Positions 17,084 to 27,171 are shown, counted from the first letter of the stretch. The stretch is DNA of 62,038 bases from Aestuariivita sp. (GCA_026710045.1 JAPORU010000038.1:1-62038); one strand, 5' to 3'. Notes: a model not told the origin generated them from the letters alone. A program made the numbers and translations.

Positions 17084-17803
17084 TCAGTCGTTGAAATTAT
17101 TAAAGTAGGCCGCAAGTGCGGCAATTTCTTCGTTCGAAAGGCGACCAGCGATCATCTGCATGACTGGATTTGGCCGGACTTTTTTCTTGTATAAGTGCAT
17201 TGCACGAACAAATTGTCTTTCCGGCCAATGGATGATTGACGGAATACCAGTTCCTTGATGCTCGGGCTGATGACAGGCCACGCATTCCGAGGAGAGGTAT
17301 GCGCCGTATTCGGCATCTCCTGATAACGCCAATATTTCCGGATCCAGTGCGTGATCGGATGGTCGGGCCGTAGGATCGGCTTCCGGGATGTCGGATGGAT
17401 GATCGGAAAAAATCCTTAGATACGCGATAAGATCGCTTCGTTGCCTCGGATCTTCGATCATATAGGTCATACGCGTTCCGGCCGCAATGCTCTGAGGGTT
17501 CTTAAGAAACGTTGACAGAGTATCTGCATGCCATTCGACCCCGGCCGCACCAAGGTGTGCCAAGCTTTCTGAGTACGGGTAGTTCTTGACACTGGCCACT
17601 CTGCGTCCAAAGAGCGCATTCAGGTGGGGTCCGACCCCGTCTGCACTTTCGGCTCTGTTCCCGATTGCATGACAATCGATGCACTGCTGATACAGTATTC
17701 GACCGCTCTCTCTATCGCCCAACTCGGCTGAGAGGGAGGGTGGAGTCACCCATATTATCCCCAAGGCAAATGGTAAGGTTGATCGACCTAGAATTTTTAA
17801 CAT
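17084..17803 (-). CDS. fccA: Diheme cytochrome c subunit of flavocytochrome c
   Basis: A 239-residue exported cytochrome with two CxxCH heme sites: CIDCH at residues 41-45 and CVACH at 174-178. Residues 1-26 form a Sec signal peptide ending SLSA. The first half (GVGPHLNALFGR, then YMIEDPRQRSDLIAYL) reads like a class I cytochrome c2/c550. The second half (GTGIPSI, then NPVMQMIAGRLSNEEI) is FccA/SoxE-like, so the protein looks mosaic. ATG 17803 is preceded by AAGGGGA; a frame extending to 17971 has no signal-peptide logic and is rejected. It is the first gene of the fccAB operon and accepts electrons from FccB. Confidence 0.87.
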   Translation of the reverse strand: MLKILGRSTLPFALGIIWVTPPSLSAELGDRESGRILYQQCIDCHAIGNRAESADGVGPHLNALFGRRVASVKNYPYSESLAHLGAAGVEWHADTLSTFLKNPQSIAAGTRMTYMIEDPRQRSDLIAYLRIFSDHPSDIPEADPTARPSDHALDPEILALSGDAEYGAYLSSECVACHQPEHQGTGIPSIIHWPERQFVRAMHLYKKKVRPNPVMQMIAGRLSNEEIAALAAYFNNFND

Positions 17804-18394
17804 GTCCCCTTTCTTTGATGCATGGCCCGGAGTTCTCTTCCGTGTCTTGTCTTGGATGGGCACCAAGTTTATCTTGTTTCGGGACCTCTGCCCGCTAAAA
17901 GGCCTTACTCCTATCAAAGCGGCTGGGACTTTCCCGAGACGTTTCGCGATTCCGGCAAGACGTAAATGCATCTCTCAATTCATTGAGCTTGAAAGGTTTC
18001 GTGACCGATGTCAACCTTAGTCTCATTCAGGTTTGCAAATTTACCTGTGCTTAAGAGATTTGTGTGCGCGCTTAAGCCAAATTTAACGAAGCGATGATAA
18101 AAGGTCGGAGAAATGAGTCCTCTAATATCTTTAATGATCGTGCAACGGCTTTGCGATTTATGATTTTCATTCTGTTATCTGGGTCGCAGTTCGAGGTGCT
18201 GGGTCATTCTTCCGCGTCATTTCCTTACACGGGAATGGAAACAATAACAGAATAGTGCTTTTATTTTCTTGAGATTTGTTTTAGACGACAAGGCTGCGAT
18301 TTTGATGACGACATATTCGAATCTTTATTCTCAACTTTTGCTGACCGACATCTCGGCTTAAGTTTCAATCTTTAGTAATTTCAAGGAGAGATTG
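17804..18394. other. Divergent spacer between fccA and rpsO
   Basis: Gene-free stretch of 591 bases holding promoters for both directions. The most obvious structure is a pair of GCTTAAG elements at 18050-18056 and 18070-18076, 20 bases apart (about two helical turns), each containing the palindrome CTTAAG. They could be an operator for fccAB or rpsO. GGAG at about 18385 is the rpsO ribosome-binding site. Nothing else recognised. Confidence 0.4.
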
Positions 18395-18664
18395 ATGTCG
18401 ATTACTGCAAGTAAGAAGAAGCAACTGATTGAACAGTTTGCCACTAAACAGAAAGATACAGGCTCATCGGAGGTTCAAGTTGCTCTTCTGACGTCTCGTA
18501 TTGTAACGTTGACGGAGCATTTTAAAGTTCACAAGAAGGATAATCATGGTCGTCGGGGATTGTTGAGGATGGTTGCGAAGCGCAGGAAATTACTTGATTA
18601 TCTTAAGAGAAAGGATGAGGGGCGCTATAAGGAGTTGATTAAGCAATTGGAGCTTCGTCGCTGA
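18395..18664 (+). CDS. rpsO: 30S ribosomal protein S15
   Basis: An 89-residue protein, exactly the usual S15 length. It has [16 protein letters not shown] and HSxxH-region equivalents ([19 protein letters not shown]), plus the C-terminal [12 protein letters not shown]15 binds the three-way junction of 16S rRNA early in 30S assembly. ATG 18395 follows AAGGAGAG; the frame also has a TTG immediately before. The usual neighbours truB upstream and pnp downstream are not present: fccAB lies on one side and an 850-base empty stretch on the other. Confidence 0.97.
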   Translation: MSITASKKKQLIEQFATKQKDTGSSEVQVALLTSRIVTLTEHFKVHKKDNHGRRGLLRMVAKRRKLLDYLKRKDEGRYKELIKQLELRR

Positions 18665-19515
18665 TCGTCCGCGTAGAAGGATTCGAGGACGTCACGCGGA
18701 ACCATTACCGTTCAAGGCAATTGGAAGTGAAAGACGGGTTCAAGTTCCGTTTCAAGGTGCTGTGATTTTTCGATACTTCAAAAATTGATCCGTTATCATC
18801 ATACCATATATAAACAGGCTCGCCGAGTTACGTAAGTATTTCTCAATTTTTGGACGTGCGCCTTAGTCGCCATTGGTCCACTCTCTAATTTCGGCGTTGC
18901 TCATACTCATGCTTTGGCCGTTAAAATGAGATCTCATCCGTTCTTGCATTGACCAGTTAGGGCTTATGATTGCTTCGCTCTGAACAGTGAGAACTTCTGC
19001 AACGTTAGAGTATCAGGGTTTCTGTTCGGACATATTCTCTCACAATGCAATCTTGCGACTTCTTTGTGCAGATTAAATTTGACCCAATATAAGTCTTCGA
19101 TATCAGAAGTTCTGAGTTTTTCGGTGCGTCCATATATGCGTCAACATCTGTATTTTGCCGACATATGTTCATCTTGAAACCATACTTCAACTATCTCTAG
19201 CTGCCCGTTCACCTGAGGTGAAGATCGCGCGCATATACTGAAATTATTGGGAAATAAATATGCTTTTGCGGATCGAGCCTCGGATGTATCGGGTGGGGAA
19301 ACAACGTTCTATAATCAGGAGACTGAATGAACGTCCGAACACGTCTACGACGGGATCGGTCTGTCTCATATTTTGCTGCGATCTTTCATTCTACGACACT
19401 TACGGTTCAAGTGATATTTGCAAAGCTTGAGAATTTTATTGTCTGATTGCATAGATTTTGTGGATGACATAGAGGATGTTTCTGCAGTGTCGTTGGTTGG
19501 GGATTGAATGAGACT
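18665..19515. other. Gene-free stretch between rpsO and proS
   Basis: About 850 bases with no recognisable coding sequence, tRNA or stable RNA. A loose inverted repeat CCGCGT/ACGCGG just after rpsO (about 18669-18699) could be a 3' end structure but has no T-tract. The region is AT-richer than the flanking genes. It may be a remnant of lost genes; no residual homology is visible to me. Confidence 0.45.
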
Positions 19516-20871
19516 ATGCGTCTTTCACGATATTTTTTGCCGGTACTTAAGGAGATTCCGTCTGAGGCGCAGATTGTCAGTCATCGATTGATGTTGCGTG
19601 CGGGGATGATCAAGCAACAAGCCGCAGGCATTTATTCCTGGTTGCCTATGGGATTTAAGGTGCTCCGTAGACTTGAGCAGATTGTTCACGAAGAACAGTT
19701 GCGCGCTGGACATCTTCCAATGCTCATGCCCACAATACAGTCAGCCGATCTCTGGAGAGAGTCCAATCGTTATGAAGCATATGGCCCGGAAATGCTGCGA
19801 ATGCGTGACAGACATGATCGAGACTTATTGTATGGGCCGACGAATGAAGAAATGATCACAGATATTTTTCGGGCGCATGTGTCAACATATAAGGAATTGC
19901 CACTGACCCTTTATCATATTCAGTGGAAATTTCGGGATGAAATTCGTCCACGCTTTGGAGTGATGCGCGGTCGTGAGTTTTTCATGAAGGATGGGTATAA
20001 TTTTGATCTTAGCAAAGAAGATGCTTTGCATGCCTATAATCGGCATTTTGTAAGTTACCTTCGCACTTATGAGCGTCTCGGTTTACAAGCGATACCCATG
20101 CGTGCCGATAGCGGCCCTATTGGTGGAGAGGATACCCATGAATTTTTGGTTTTGGCCGAAACGGGAGAGTCCAAAGTCCATTACGATAGCAAGGTGACCG
20201 AGATACGTCTCGGTGAACGTGAAATCAATTATGATGACGTCGATCAATGTAAATCGATCTTGGAAGAGTTTACGGCACTCTATGCGCGGACGGAAGAGAC
20301 ACACAGTGAAGCGGAATTTACGCATATTCCCGTGGAACGGCGTCGTTCGGCACGTGGTATCGAAGTCGGGCAGATATTTTATTTTGGTACGAAATACTCG
20401 GAGCCAATGAGGGCTGTCGTACAAAACGCTGAAGGTCAAACGGTTCCCGTTCATATGGGCTCGCACGGTATTGGCGTCAGCCGTCTGGCGGCTGCTGTCA
20501 TTGAAGCCAGCCATGATGAAGCGGGTATAATCTGGCCGGAAGCCGTGACACCGTTTCATTGTGGAATTGTGAATCTCAAGCAAGGCGACAAGACAACGGA
20601 TGCGGCCTGTGAAACGTTGTATGAGAAGATTACACAATGCGGACTTGAGCCTCTTTATGATGATCGTGTGGAACGCGCCGGCGCAAAATTTGCTACGATT
20701 GATCTCATTGGTTTACCGTGGCGAATTACTGTTGGCCCTCGTGGACTAAAGAACAGTGTGGTTGAATTGACGTCTCGGCGTACCGGAAAAAGCGAGGAAT
20801 GTCCGCCAGAGATGATACCGGATAAACTCACGAAAATATATAAGAGAACTGATGATCACCCGAGCGCATAG
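19516..20871 (+). CDS. proS: Prolyl-tRNA synthetase (short alphaproteobacterial type)
   Basis: A class II aminoacyl-tRNA synthetase of 451 residues that charges tRNA-Pro. Motif 2 is [17 protein letters not shown] and motif 3 is [16 protein letters not shown]. The protein lacks the large editing insertion of E. coli ProS (572 residues), as is normal for alphaproteobacteria. I start at ATG 19516 ([15 protein letters not shown]), which matches the family; a TTG four codons upstream is less likely. It is followed, after a 268-base gap, by lolC-lolD, the conserved order in this class. Confidence 0.96.
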   Translation: MRLSRYFLPVLKEIPSEAQIVSHRLMLRAGMIKQQAAGIYSWLPMGFKVLRRLEQIVHEEQLRAGHLPMLMPTIQSADLWRESNRYEAYGPEMLRMRDRHDRDLLYGPTNEEMITDIFRAHVSTYKELPLTLYHIQWKFRDEIRPRFGVMRGREFFMKDGYNFDLSKEDALHAYNRHFVSYLRTYERLGLQAIPMRADSGPIGGEDTHEFLVLAETGESKVHYDSKVTEIRLGEREINYDDVDQCKSILEEFTALYARTEETHSEAEFTHIPVERRRSARGIEVGQIFYFGTKYSEPMRAVVQNAEGQTVPVHMGSHGIGVSRLAAAVIEASHDEAGIIWPEAVTPFHCGIVNLKQGDKTTDAACETLYEKITQCGLEPLYDDRVERAGAKFATIDLIGLPWRITVGPRGLKNSVVELTSRRTGKSEECPPEMIPDKLTKIYKRTDDHPSA

Positions 20872-21139
20872 GTCTAATCACTTTATACGACGAATGTAAG
20901 GTGACGTGCTGACGTGCCTTTTATTGGCAATATTCCGTGACGTTTTCGCATCTGTGCTGTGTCGGGGTTTGTATCTGTTGCAATATGCTCTCGTTCAATG
21001 AGGACAGATCTGTGGTGGAACCGGTGACCGTTGGTCATAACTTTGGTGTCATTCATGGTCAATGGTCGGTTTGGACGATGTGAAATGGCATTCACATCGG
21101 CATCAAAATTGGCTTTTGCACTTGGAAATGAGATAACGT

Positions 21140-22426
21140 ATGAGAAAACAGCCCCCTCCCTTTGCTCCATTTGAATGGATGATTGCATGGCGGTACTTGC
21201 GAGCCCGACGTGCGGACGGCGGCATCAGCACAATGACATGGATTAGTCTCATTGGCATTACTCTAGCGGTTTTTGCGTTGATTGCTACGCTTTCTGTGCG
21301 ATCAGGGTTTCGAACTGAATTTGTTGGTACAATTCTTGGTGCGAATGCCCATGTAACAATTTATAACCCCGGACAGACGAATGAGGACGGACAGTTTGTT
21401 CGTACGCTTTCAAATTACGGGGATATGGCTCGACAGATTGCGGATGTGCCTGGCGTCAATCGGGTCGCGCCGCTGGTTCGTGGTCAGGTGATGGCCAATT
21501 CACGAGACCGAAATGCGGGAGTTGAAGTTTTTGGAATTCGACCCTTGGATCTCTTTTCTCTTCCCGGAATTGCAAGCCCGGACTCAAGTTCGGGTGACAT
21601 TCGTCAATTTGAGAAGGGCGTTGCGATTGGCTCAGGTGTCGCTCGCGAACTTGGTGTCAAGATTGGAGATCGGCTTCGATTGATCTCGCCGAACGGAGTT
21701 CGAACGGCATTTGGCACCAGCCCACGTGTTAACATCTATGAAGTGGTCTACATTTTCACAGCTGGACGCTACGATATTGATCGTGTTCGGATTTACTTGC
21801 CGTTGGACCAAGCTCAGTCCTTTTTCAATCGGGAGGGAGTGGTCGATGAGTTGGAGGTCATGGTCGATGATCCTGAATCGATTGATGTGTTCATCAACCC
21901 TTTGATTCAAGCAGCCGGAGATGGGACTGCGGCATGGACGTGGCGAAACGCATCCAGAAGTTTTTTACGTGCGCTAGAGGTCGAGGACAATGTTATGTTT
22001 GTGTTGATGTCTGTCCTCGTTTTGATCGCGACCATGAATATTGTCTCGGGATTGATCATGCTCGTGAAGAATAAAGGGCGTGACGTCGGAATCTTGCGTA
22101 CGATTGGCCTCACTCAAGGAACAATCATGCGGGTGTTCTTCATATGTGGAGCGTTTACCGGATTTATTGGTACGTCTTTTGGCGTTATTCTCGGGTGTCT
22201 TTTCGCGATTTACATTGACCCAATATTCTCCTTTGTGAACTATGTTGCCGGAGGTGGTGTGTGGGATCCGGCTATTCGTGGAATCTATAGCATCCCGGCG
22301 CAGTTGCAATTTGCTGATGTCATATCGGCGATTGTGCTGTCTTTGGGGTTGTCGCTCGTGATTACAATTTTTCCAGCGCGGCGCGCGGCCCGTTTAGATC
22401 CTGTAGAGGCCTTGCGCTATGAGTGA
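21140..22426 (+). CDS. lolC: Lipoprotein-releasing system permease LolC/LolE
   Basis: A 428-residue inner-membrane protein of the ABC transporter that extracts outer-membrane lipoproteins and hands them to LolA. The N-terminus FEWMIAWRYLRARR and TMTWISLIGITLAVFALIATLSV mark the first span. A large periplasmic MacB-like domain follows (about 50-270), then three C-terminal spans with IVSGLIMLVKNKGRDVGILR and RRAARLDPVEALRYE, the FtsX-like ending. The stop overlaps the lolD start, so the pair is translationally coupled. Only one permease gene is present, as in many alphaproteobacteria, suggesting a homodimer. Confidence 0.93.
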   Translation: MRKQPPPFAPFEWMIAWRYLRARRADGGISTMTWISLIGITLAVFALIATLSVRSGFRTEFVGTILGANAHVTIYNPGQTNEDGQFVRTLSNYGDMARQIADVPGVNRVAPLVRGQVMANSRDRNAGVEVFGIRPLDLFSLPGIASPDSSSGDIRQFEKGVAIGSGVARELGVKIGDRLRLISPNGVRTAFGTSPRVNIYEVVYIFTAGRYDIDRVRIYLPLDQAQSFFNREGVVDELEVMVDDPESIDVFINPLIQAAGDGTAAWTWRNASRSFLRALEVEDNVMFVLMSVLVLIATMNIVSGLIMLVKNKGRDVGILRTIGLTQGTIMRVFFICGAFTGFIGTSFGVILGCLFAIYIDPIFSFVNYVAGGGVWDPAIRGIYSIPAQLQFADVISAIVLSLGLSLVITIFPARRAARLDPVEALRYE

Positions 22427-23096
22427 GGATATACTTCGTCTTATAAATTTGTCGAAGTCGTATAATCTTGGAAAACCAAGTGAAATTCATGTTCTTAAAG
22501 ACGTGTCAATTGCGATATGTTCCGGCGAAGTCGTAGCTTTGGTTGCGCCGTCTGGTGCTGGAAAATCCACTTTGCTGCATATCGCTGGGTTGCTTGATAC
22601 TCCGGATAAAGGCGATGTGTTCATAAACGATCATTCTATGAATAACTTGTCGGACCACTCCCGAACGGCCGTTCGACGGACAGACATTGGCTTTGTCTAT
22701 CAGTTTCATCATCTCTTGCCCGAATTTTCCGCAGTTGAGAATGTAAGCCTACCTCAACGTGCGATGGGACGTGGCCATGCGGATGCGCATGAACGCGCTG
22801 TTTCATTATTGGGTCGCGTCGGTCTGTCGGATCGCGTTCATAACAGACCCGCTGAATTATCAGGAGGAGAGCAGCAGCGTGTGGCATTTTGCCGCGCACT
22901 CGCGAATGAACCAAGAGTTTTGCTGGCGGATGAACCGACTGGAAATCTTGATCCAGCGTCGGCGGAACATGTGTTTGATATATTGTTGGAATTGGTTACT
23001 GACACGGGCATGGCGGCGATGATTGCAACGCATAATGTGGAATTGGCCTGCCGTATGAACAGAATTATTCGGTTAGAGAACGGTCAGCTTACATAA
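22419..23096 (+). CDS. lolD: Lipoprotein-releasing ABC ATPase LolD
   Basis: A 225-residue ABC ATPase. Walker A is APSGAGKSTLLH, the signature is LSGGEQQRVAFCRAL, Walker B is RVLLADEPTGNLD, and the switch histidine is in ATHN. FVYQFHHLLPEFSAVEN is a LolD-specific stretch around the Q-loop. It overlaps lolC by eight bases. It powers release of lipoproteins by LolC. The gene converges on the phosphohexomutase gene. Confidence 0.95.
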   Translation: MSEDILRLINLSKSYNLGKPSEIHVLKDVSIAICSGEVVALVAPSGAGKSTLLHIAGLLDTPDKGDVFINDHSMNNLSDHSRTAVRRTDIGFVYQFHHLLPEFSAVENVSLPQRAMGRGHADAHERAVSLLGRVGLSDRVHNRPAELSGGEQQRVAFCRALANEPRVLLADEPTGNLDPASAEHVFDILLELVTDTGMAAMIATHNVELACRMNRIIRLENGQLT

Positions 23097-23185
23097 GCGT
23101 CAAGGCACCAATGAATGGTTGACCTTTCGTCATAATCCCCTCAAATTGTCTTCTATCGGGGAAGTAATAAAATGAAATGACCTTT

Positions 23186-23204
23186 CTTGTTCTTCGAGAA
23201 CAAG
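23186..23204. terminator. Hairpin between convergent lolD and phosphohexomutase genes
   Basis: Perfect 8-pair stem CTTGTTCT / AGAACAAG with a TCG loop, 90 bases after lolD. There is no long T-tract on either strand, so it may be a weak bidirectional terminator. Confidence 0.4.
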
Positions 23205-23318
23205 TTGATTTGATGCTGTAAGCGACTTCCGAAATATGATGAAATAAGCGTGATCGATATTTCTCAAGGATTCGTAGATGGAAATTCTGGAACGGCTCCG
23301 TTTGAGGGACCCCGGATG

Positions 23319-24818
23319 TTATGCGAAGAATTGATCGTAGTCACCTACAGAACGCTCGGTTTTGATAACTTTATCAATTTCGGCAAATATCTCTCGCATT
23401 TCGGTTTCGCTGTCGGGACTTTCGCAGACGATGACTAAATTGGGTGTATTGGAAGATGCTCGAAGCAGGCCCCAAGCCCCATTGTCGAGAGTTATGCGGG
23501 CTCCATTGACCAGATTGATATTTTTGATACTGCGCCCGGCGATTTTTTCTCCGGCCCGATGTTTGCGTACAAATTTGCGCACAAGTCTCTCGACAACACC
23601 ATATTTGTCGGCGTCGGCACAATAGGGTGAAAGCGTCGGGCTGAGATAGGTGAGAGGGAGTTGCTTTCTCAGGTCTGATAAGCTTATGGTCGGATTACGA
23701 TCCATGAGCTTACAGATTTCAATTGCAACACGCATGGCACAATCATAGCCACGGCCGATTGGTTCTCCAAAGAAAAAGTGACCGGATTTTTCAAACCCCG
23801 CTAGAGCACCAATTTCCTGGATTCTTTTCTTGATATGAGAATGACCGGTTTTCCAATAGTCTATTGTGGCTCCGCTGGCCCGCAGAACCGGATCGAAGGA
23901 AAAGAGACCGGTCGATTTGATGTCGGCAATAAATTGTGCCTTTGGATAAAGTTTCACCAGATCACGGGCGAGTATCACCCCCATCTTGTCCGCAAAGATC
24001 TCGACGCCTTCATTGTCAACGACGCCACATCGGTCACCATCACCATCGAAACCCAAAGCGAAGTCGGCTTGTGAAGAATGAACCATCTCAGCCATATCAT
24101 GCAGCATTTCCAGAGCTTCTGGATTGGGATTGTAATGTGGGAATGTATAATCAAGTTGCGTGTGACGCGTGACAACCTCTACCCCGATGCGCTCAAGAAG
24201 TTCCGGTGCAAATTCCGAAGCGGTTCCATTTCCAGTAGCGCAAACCACCTTGAGCGGTCGAGATAAGCGGAAATCACCAATTAAGTCGGACAGGTAGGCG
24301 TCTTTGATTTTACTCTCAAAGATCACAGAGCCTCCCGTATGCGTTTCGCCCAGGCCTTTGAGAACGATCTCTTTAAGTTCAGTCATTTCGTCAGGACCAT
24401 GAGTGAGCGGTCGGTCAATTCCCATCTTTACGCCTGTCCAGCCATTTGGATTGTGTGATGCGGTTACCATGGCGACGGCAGAGATATCGAGATGGAACTG
24501 GGCAAAGTAGGCCATTGGACTCAAGCACGGTCCGATATCGATGACCTTGAGCCCCGCCTGCATTAATCCGATCGTTAGAGCGTGTTTTATCGCTAGTGAG
24601 TAGGAACGGTAATCGTTGCCGACGACAATGGCCGGTCTTAGTCCTCGTCGATGAATTTGTGTGCCGAGACCTCGTCCGAGCGCCGTTACCCCAGGCAAAT
24701 TGATGTCTTCTGGATACTGCCAACGGGCATCATATTCACGAAAGCCCGTAGGGACAATCATAGGGTCACGCAAAAATTCCCAAGTGTTTGGAGTCACAGT
24801 GGAGACGGGTATCGACAT
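23319..24818 (-). CDS. Phosphomannomutase/phosphoglucomutase
   Basis: A 499-residue alpha-D-phosphohexomutase interconverting hexose 6- and 1-phosphates for cell-surface polysaccharides. The active-site phosphoserine lies in TASHNPNGWTGVKMG, the metal loop is DGDGDRCGVVD, and the sugar-binding loop is EKSGHFFFGEPIGRGYD. The C-terminal phosphate-binding domain ends with RASSNTPNLVIVCES. The length and the GEPIGRG variant resemble the bifunctional PMM/PGM (ManB/AlgC) group rather than PgmA or GlmM. Its ATG follows the kdsA stop with no gap, so both are cotranscribed, consistent with lipopolysaccharide precursor supply. Confidence 0.88.
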   Translation of the reverse strand: MSIPVSTVTPNTWEFLRDPMIVPTGFREYDARWQYPEDINLPGVTALGRGLGTQIHRRGLRPAIVVGNDYRSYSLAIKHALTIGLMQAGLKVIDIGPCLSPMAYFAQFHLDISAVAMVTASHNPNGWTGVKMGIDRPLTHGPDEMTELKEIVLKGLGETHTGGSVIFESKIKDAYLSDLIGDFRLSRPLKVVCATGNGTASEFAPELLERIGVEVVTRHTQLDYTFPHYNPNPEALEMLHDMAEMVHSSQADFALGFDGDGDRCGVVDNEGVEIFADKMGVILARDLVKLYPKAQFIADIKSTGLFSFDPVLRASGATIDYWKTGHSHIKKRIQEIGALAGFEKSGHFFFGEPIGRGYDCAMRVAIEICKLMDRNPTISLSDLRKQLPLTYLSPTLSPYCADADKYGVVERLVRKFVRKHRAGEKIAGRSIKNINLVNGARITLDNGAWGLLRASSNTPNLVIVCESPDSETEMREIFAEIDKVIKTERSVGDYDQFFA

Positions 24819-25661
24819 TTACTGGCTCTCAATGGATGTTGGATGGGTCTTTGCGATTTGATCAAAGGTCATGAGCGTGGAAATTAGATGATTCATCTGG
24901 TGCAGAGGAATCATGTTGGGCCCGTCCGAGGGCGCATTGTCCGGATTCGGATGGGTTTCGACAAAAATGGCGGCGATTCCAAGTGCAACGGCTGCGCGTG
25001 CCAGTATCGGCGCATATTCTCTTTGACCACCAGACGAGATGCCCTGTCCTCCAGGCTGCTGGATAGAATGCGTTGCATCCATAACGACAGGATATCCTGT
25101 CCGCATCATCTGGGGTAGGGACCGAAAGTCAGCGACTAATGTGTTGTAACCAAAACAAGTTCCGCGCTCAGTCAAGAGAATGCGCCGATTACCTGTTGAT
25201 TCGATTTTGTTGACAAGAGGGGGCATATCCCATGGAGCAAGGAATTGTCCTTTCTTTACGTTGATGGCCGCTCCCGTTTTGCCAGCTTCAATAAGAAGAT
25301 CGGTTTGCCGACATAGAAACGCTGGGATTTGTAGAATATCAACGATTTGGGCCGCGGGCTTGCATTGCGTGACGGAATGAACATCGGTGAGAACCGGGAC
25401 GTTGATTTTTTGACGCAGTTCTTCGAGTATCTGGAGTCCAGCTTCCATTCCCGGCCCGCGTTTCCCTCTCAGTGATGTTCGGTTGGCTTTATCGAAACTC
25501 GCCTTGAAAATGTATTGTGCGCCTTCCTTTGTACAGATTTCCTTTAGTTTACCTGCAATCATCTGGGCGTGGTCTGCGCTTTCGAGTTGGCAAGGACCGG
25601 CAATAATGGTCAGTGGGTAATCATTTGCGATGGTAAGGTCTTTGACACGAATTTTCTTCAT
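24819..25661 (-). CDS. kdsA: 3-deoxy-8-phosphooctulonate (Kdo-8-P) synthase
   Basis: A 280-residue enzyme condensing phosphoenolpyruvate with arabinose 5-phosphate to give Kdo 8-phosphate for lipid A-core. Signature stretches include IIAGPCQLES, FKASFDKANRTS, LTDVHS, FLCRQTDLL and VMDATHSIQQPGG. Cys in AGPCQLE is the metal ligand of the metal-dependent class. It is followed immediately by the phosphohexomutase. The pyrG and eno genes that often flank kdsA in alphaproteobacteria are absent. Confidence 0.96.
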   Translation of the reverse strand: MKKIRVKDLTIANDYPLTIIAGPCQLESADHAQMIAGKLKEICTKEGAQYIFKASFDKANRTSLRGKRGPGMEAGLQILEELRQKINVPVLTDVHSVTQCKPAAQIVDILQIPAFLCRQTDLLIEAGKTGAAINVKKGQFLAPWDMPPLVNKIESTGNRRILLTERGTCFGYNTLVADFRSLPQMMRTGYPVVMDATHSIQQPGGQGISSGGQREYAPILARAAVALGIAAIFVETHPNPDNAPSDGPNMIPLHQMNHLISTLMTFDQIAKTHPTSIESQ

Positions 25662-25778
25662 CTCAATTATAATCTTTACCGAAGGGTGCCTTTGTATGAT
25701 TGAAAAGACTAAGCATCAAATTAAGGGAATCAGTGGAATTCTTGTTGACGTTTATGTCGGTTGTGCCAGACGTCTGCA

Positions 25779-27062
25779 CTAGAGAGTGTGTTTGTCCACG
25801 CGACATATTTTGCCGGCGAGGATGCTTATGATTGCAGCTCCGAACGAGAACAGCGCTCCCATTTTCGCAGCATCTTGGACTGGCCCGGGTTCAAAGGCAA
25901 TTGCGGCAATAAAAAGTGAAACGGTGAAGCCAATCGCGGCGACACAGCCGATCACTACGAGATCGATAATGCGCATTCCATCGGGTATTCCAAGCTTGAG
26001 GGGGATTGCCGCGAACCAACCAAAAATCAGGATTCCGACGGGCTTGCCAACAATCAGGCCGGCCAAAACGAGCCATGTCGCGTCGCCGATTGCACTGAAT
26101 TGAACACCGGCATTGCACAGTCCAAAGAAAAACAGAATGATTTCGACAGGAATTTTCAAGGCGTGTTCGATTTGATTCAGGAGGTCGTTTAGATATTTTT
26201 CTGTATCGGCGAAAATTCCAAATTCCTGATCGGCATGGGGAATGATTGGTACAATTGGCAAGAGTCCAAGGGCCGGGTGTAAGCCGGACATCATAAAACC
26301 ATACCAACTTGCACAGGCCCCAATTAGGTAGGGCCAGAAACTTAGTCGTTTGCGCACCCAACTTGTATTCGGCTGTTTCGGGTTTGATCGATCAAGATAA
26401 CGGGGGAACCAGTTGAAGATTAGGAAAATAATGAAGGCAACAGCGAAGGAGAACAGCAACCAAATGGGGGCTAACTCGGCCGATGGATAGAAGACGGCGA
26501 GAATAATCAGCCCAGCGGCATCATCGGCAATGGCGAGAAGTAACAAAAAGCGAACGGCTGGATGGCCGGCACCAAAGACGATTCGTCCGACAAGATAGGA
26601 AAACGCAATATCGGTCGCGGTTGGAATGGCCCAACCGTTGGCGACAGCATTGTAGGTGTCGGAGCCCAGAAGCGCCGCGAGGCCCAAGTAGACGGCAATG
26701 GGTCCGAACATGCCACCAGCGGTTGCAAATAATGGTGTGGCGGCCTTTCGTCCTCGTAATGATCCATTTTTCAGGATGACAGCTTCCCAAACTTCCTTTG
26801 CTGCGATGGCGAAGAACAGTGCCATGAGGACATCATTGATGAGGTAGTGAAGAGTCAGAGTCCGATGTCCAGAGTGAAAATGTCCGATTGGGGCATGATC
26901 CCAGATTTTAAAATCGACAAAGTGATGGTATGTATCGGCCCAATAATGTGAATTCCCTTCAATGGGGAACAAGAGATCGAGGTTTGCCCATATAAGGGCC
27001 GTGAGTGCGCCGATGATCAGGAGCAGCGAATATTCAATTAATAGGTTCCAGGCGCGGTACAT
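25779..27062 (-). CDS. nhaA: Na+/H+ antiporter NhaA
   Basis: A 427-residue membrane protein with about twelve spans. The motif AIPTATDIAFSYL and, 30 residues later, LLLLAIADDAAGLIILAVFY carries the adjacent aspartates corresponding to E. coli Asp163 and Asp164, which bind and translocate ions. It exports Na+ in exchange for H+, fitting a saline or alkaline habitat. It is slightly longer than E. coli NhaA (388) because of an insertion with NHSGHRTLTLHYLINDVLM-type residues near the N-terminus. It is monocistronic. Confidence 0.93.
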   Translation of the reverse strand: MYRAWNLLIEYSLLLIIGALTALIWANLDLLFPIEGNSHYWADTYHHFVDFKIWDHAPIGHFHSGHRTLTLHYLINDVLMALFFAIAAKEVWEAVILKNGSLRGRKAATPLFATAGGMFGPIAVYLGLAALLGSDTYNAVANGWAIPTATDIAFSYLVGRIVFGAGHPAVRFLLLLAIADDAAGLIILAVFYPSAELAPIWLLFSFAVAFIIFLIFNWFPRYLDRSNPKQPNTSWVRKRLSFWPYLIGACASWYGFMMSGLHPALGLLPIVPIIPHADQEFGIFADTEKYLNDLLNQIEHALKIPVEIILFFFGLCNAGVQFSAIGDATWLVLAGLIVGKPVGILIFGWFAAIPLKLGIPDGMRIIDLVVIGCVAAIGFTVSLFIAAIAFEPGPVQDAAKMGALFSFGAAIISILAGKICRVDKHTL

Positions 27063-27171
27063 GAGATTTCCTCGGGCGATCTTCAGATGCTTTACTTGTT
27101 TGCCTTACACGGACAAATAACGAAAGGGGAGTGCTTGTACAAACCTAAATGTAGTAGGAGCAAGCCATACA

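Noticed and set aside
18730..18745. GGTTCAAGTTCC, resembling a tRNA T-loop
   Set aside because: No acceptor, D or anticodon stems can be formed around it, so it is not a tRNA gene.
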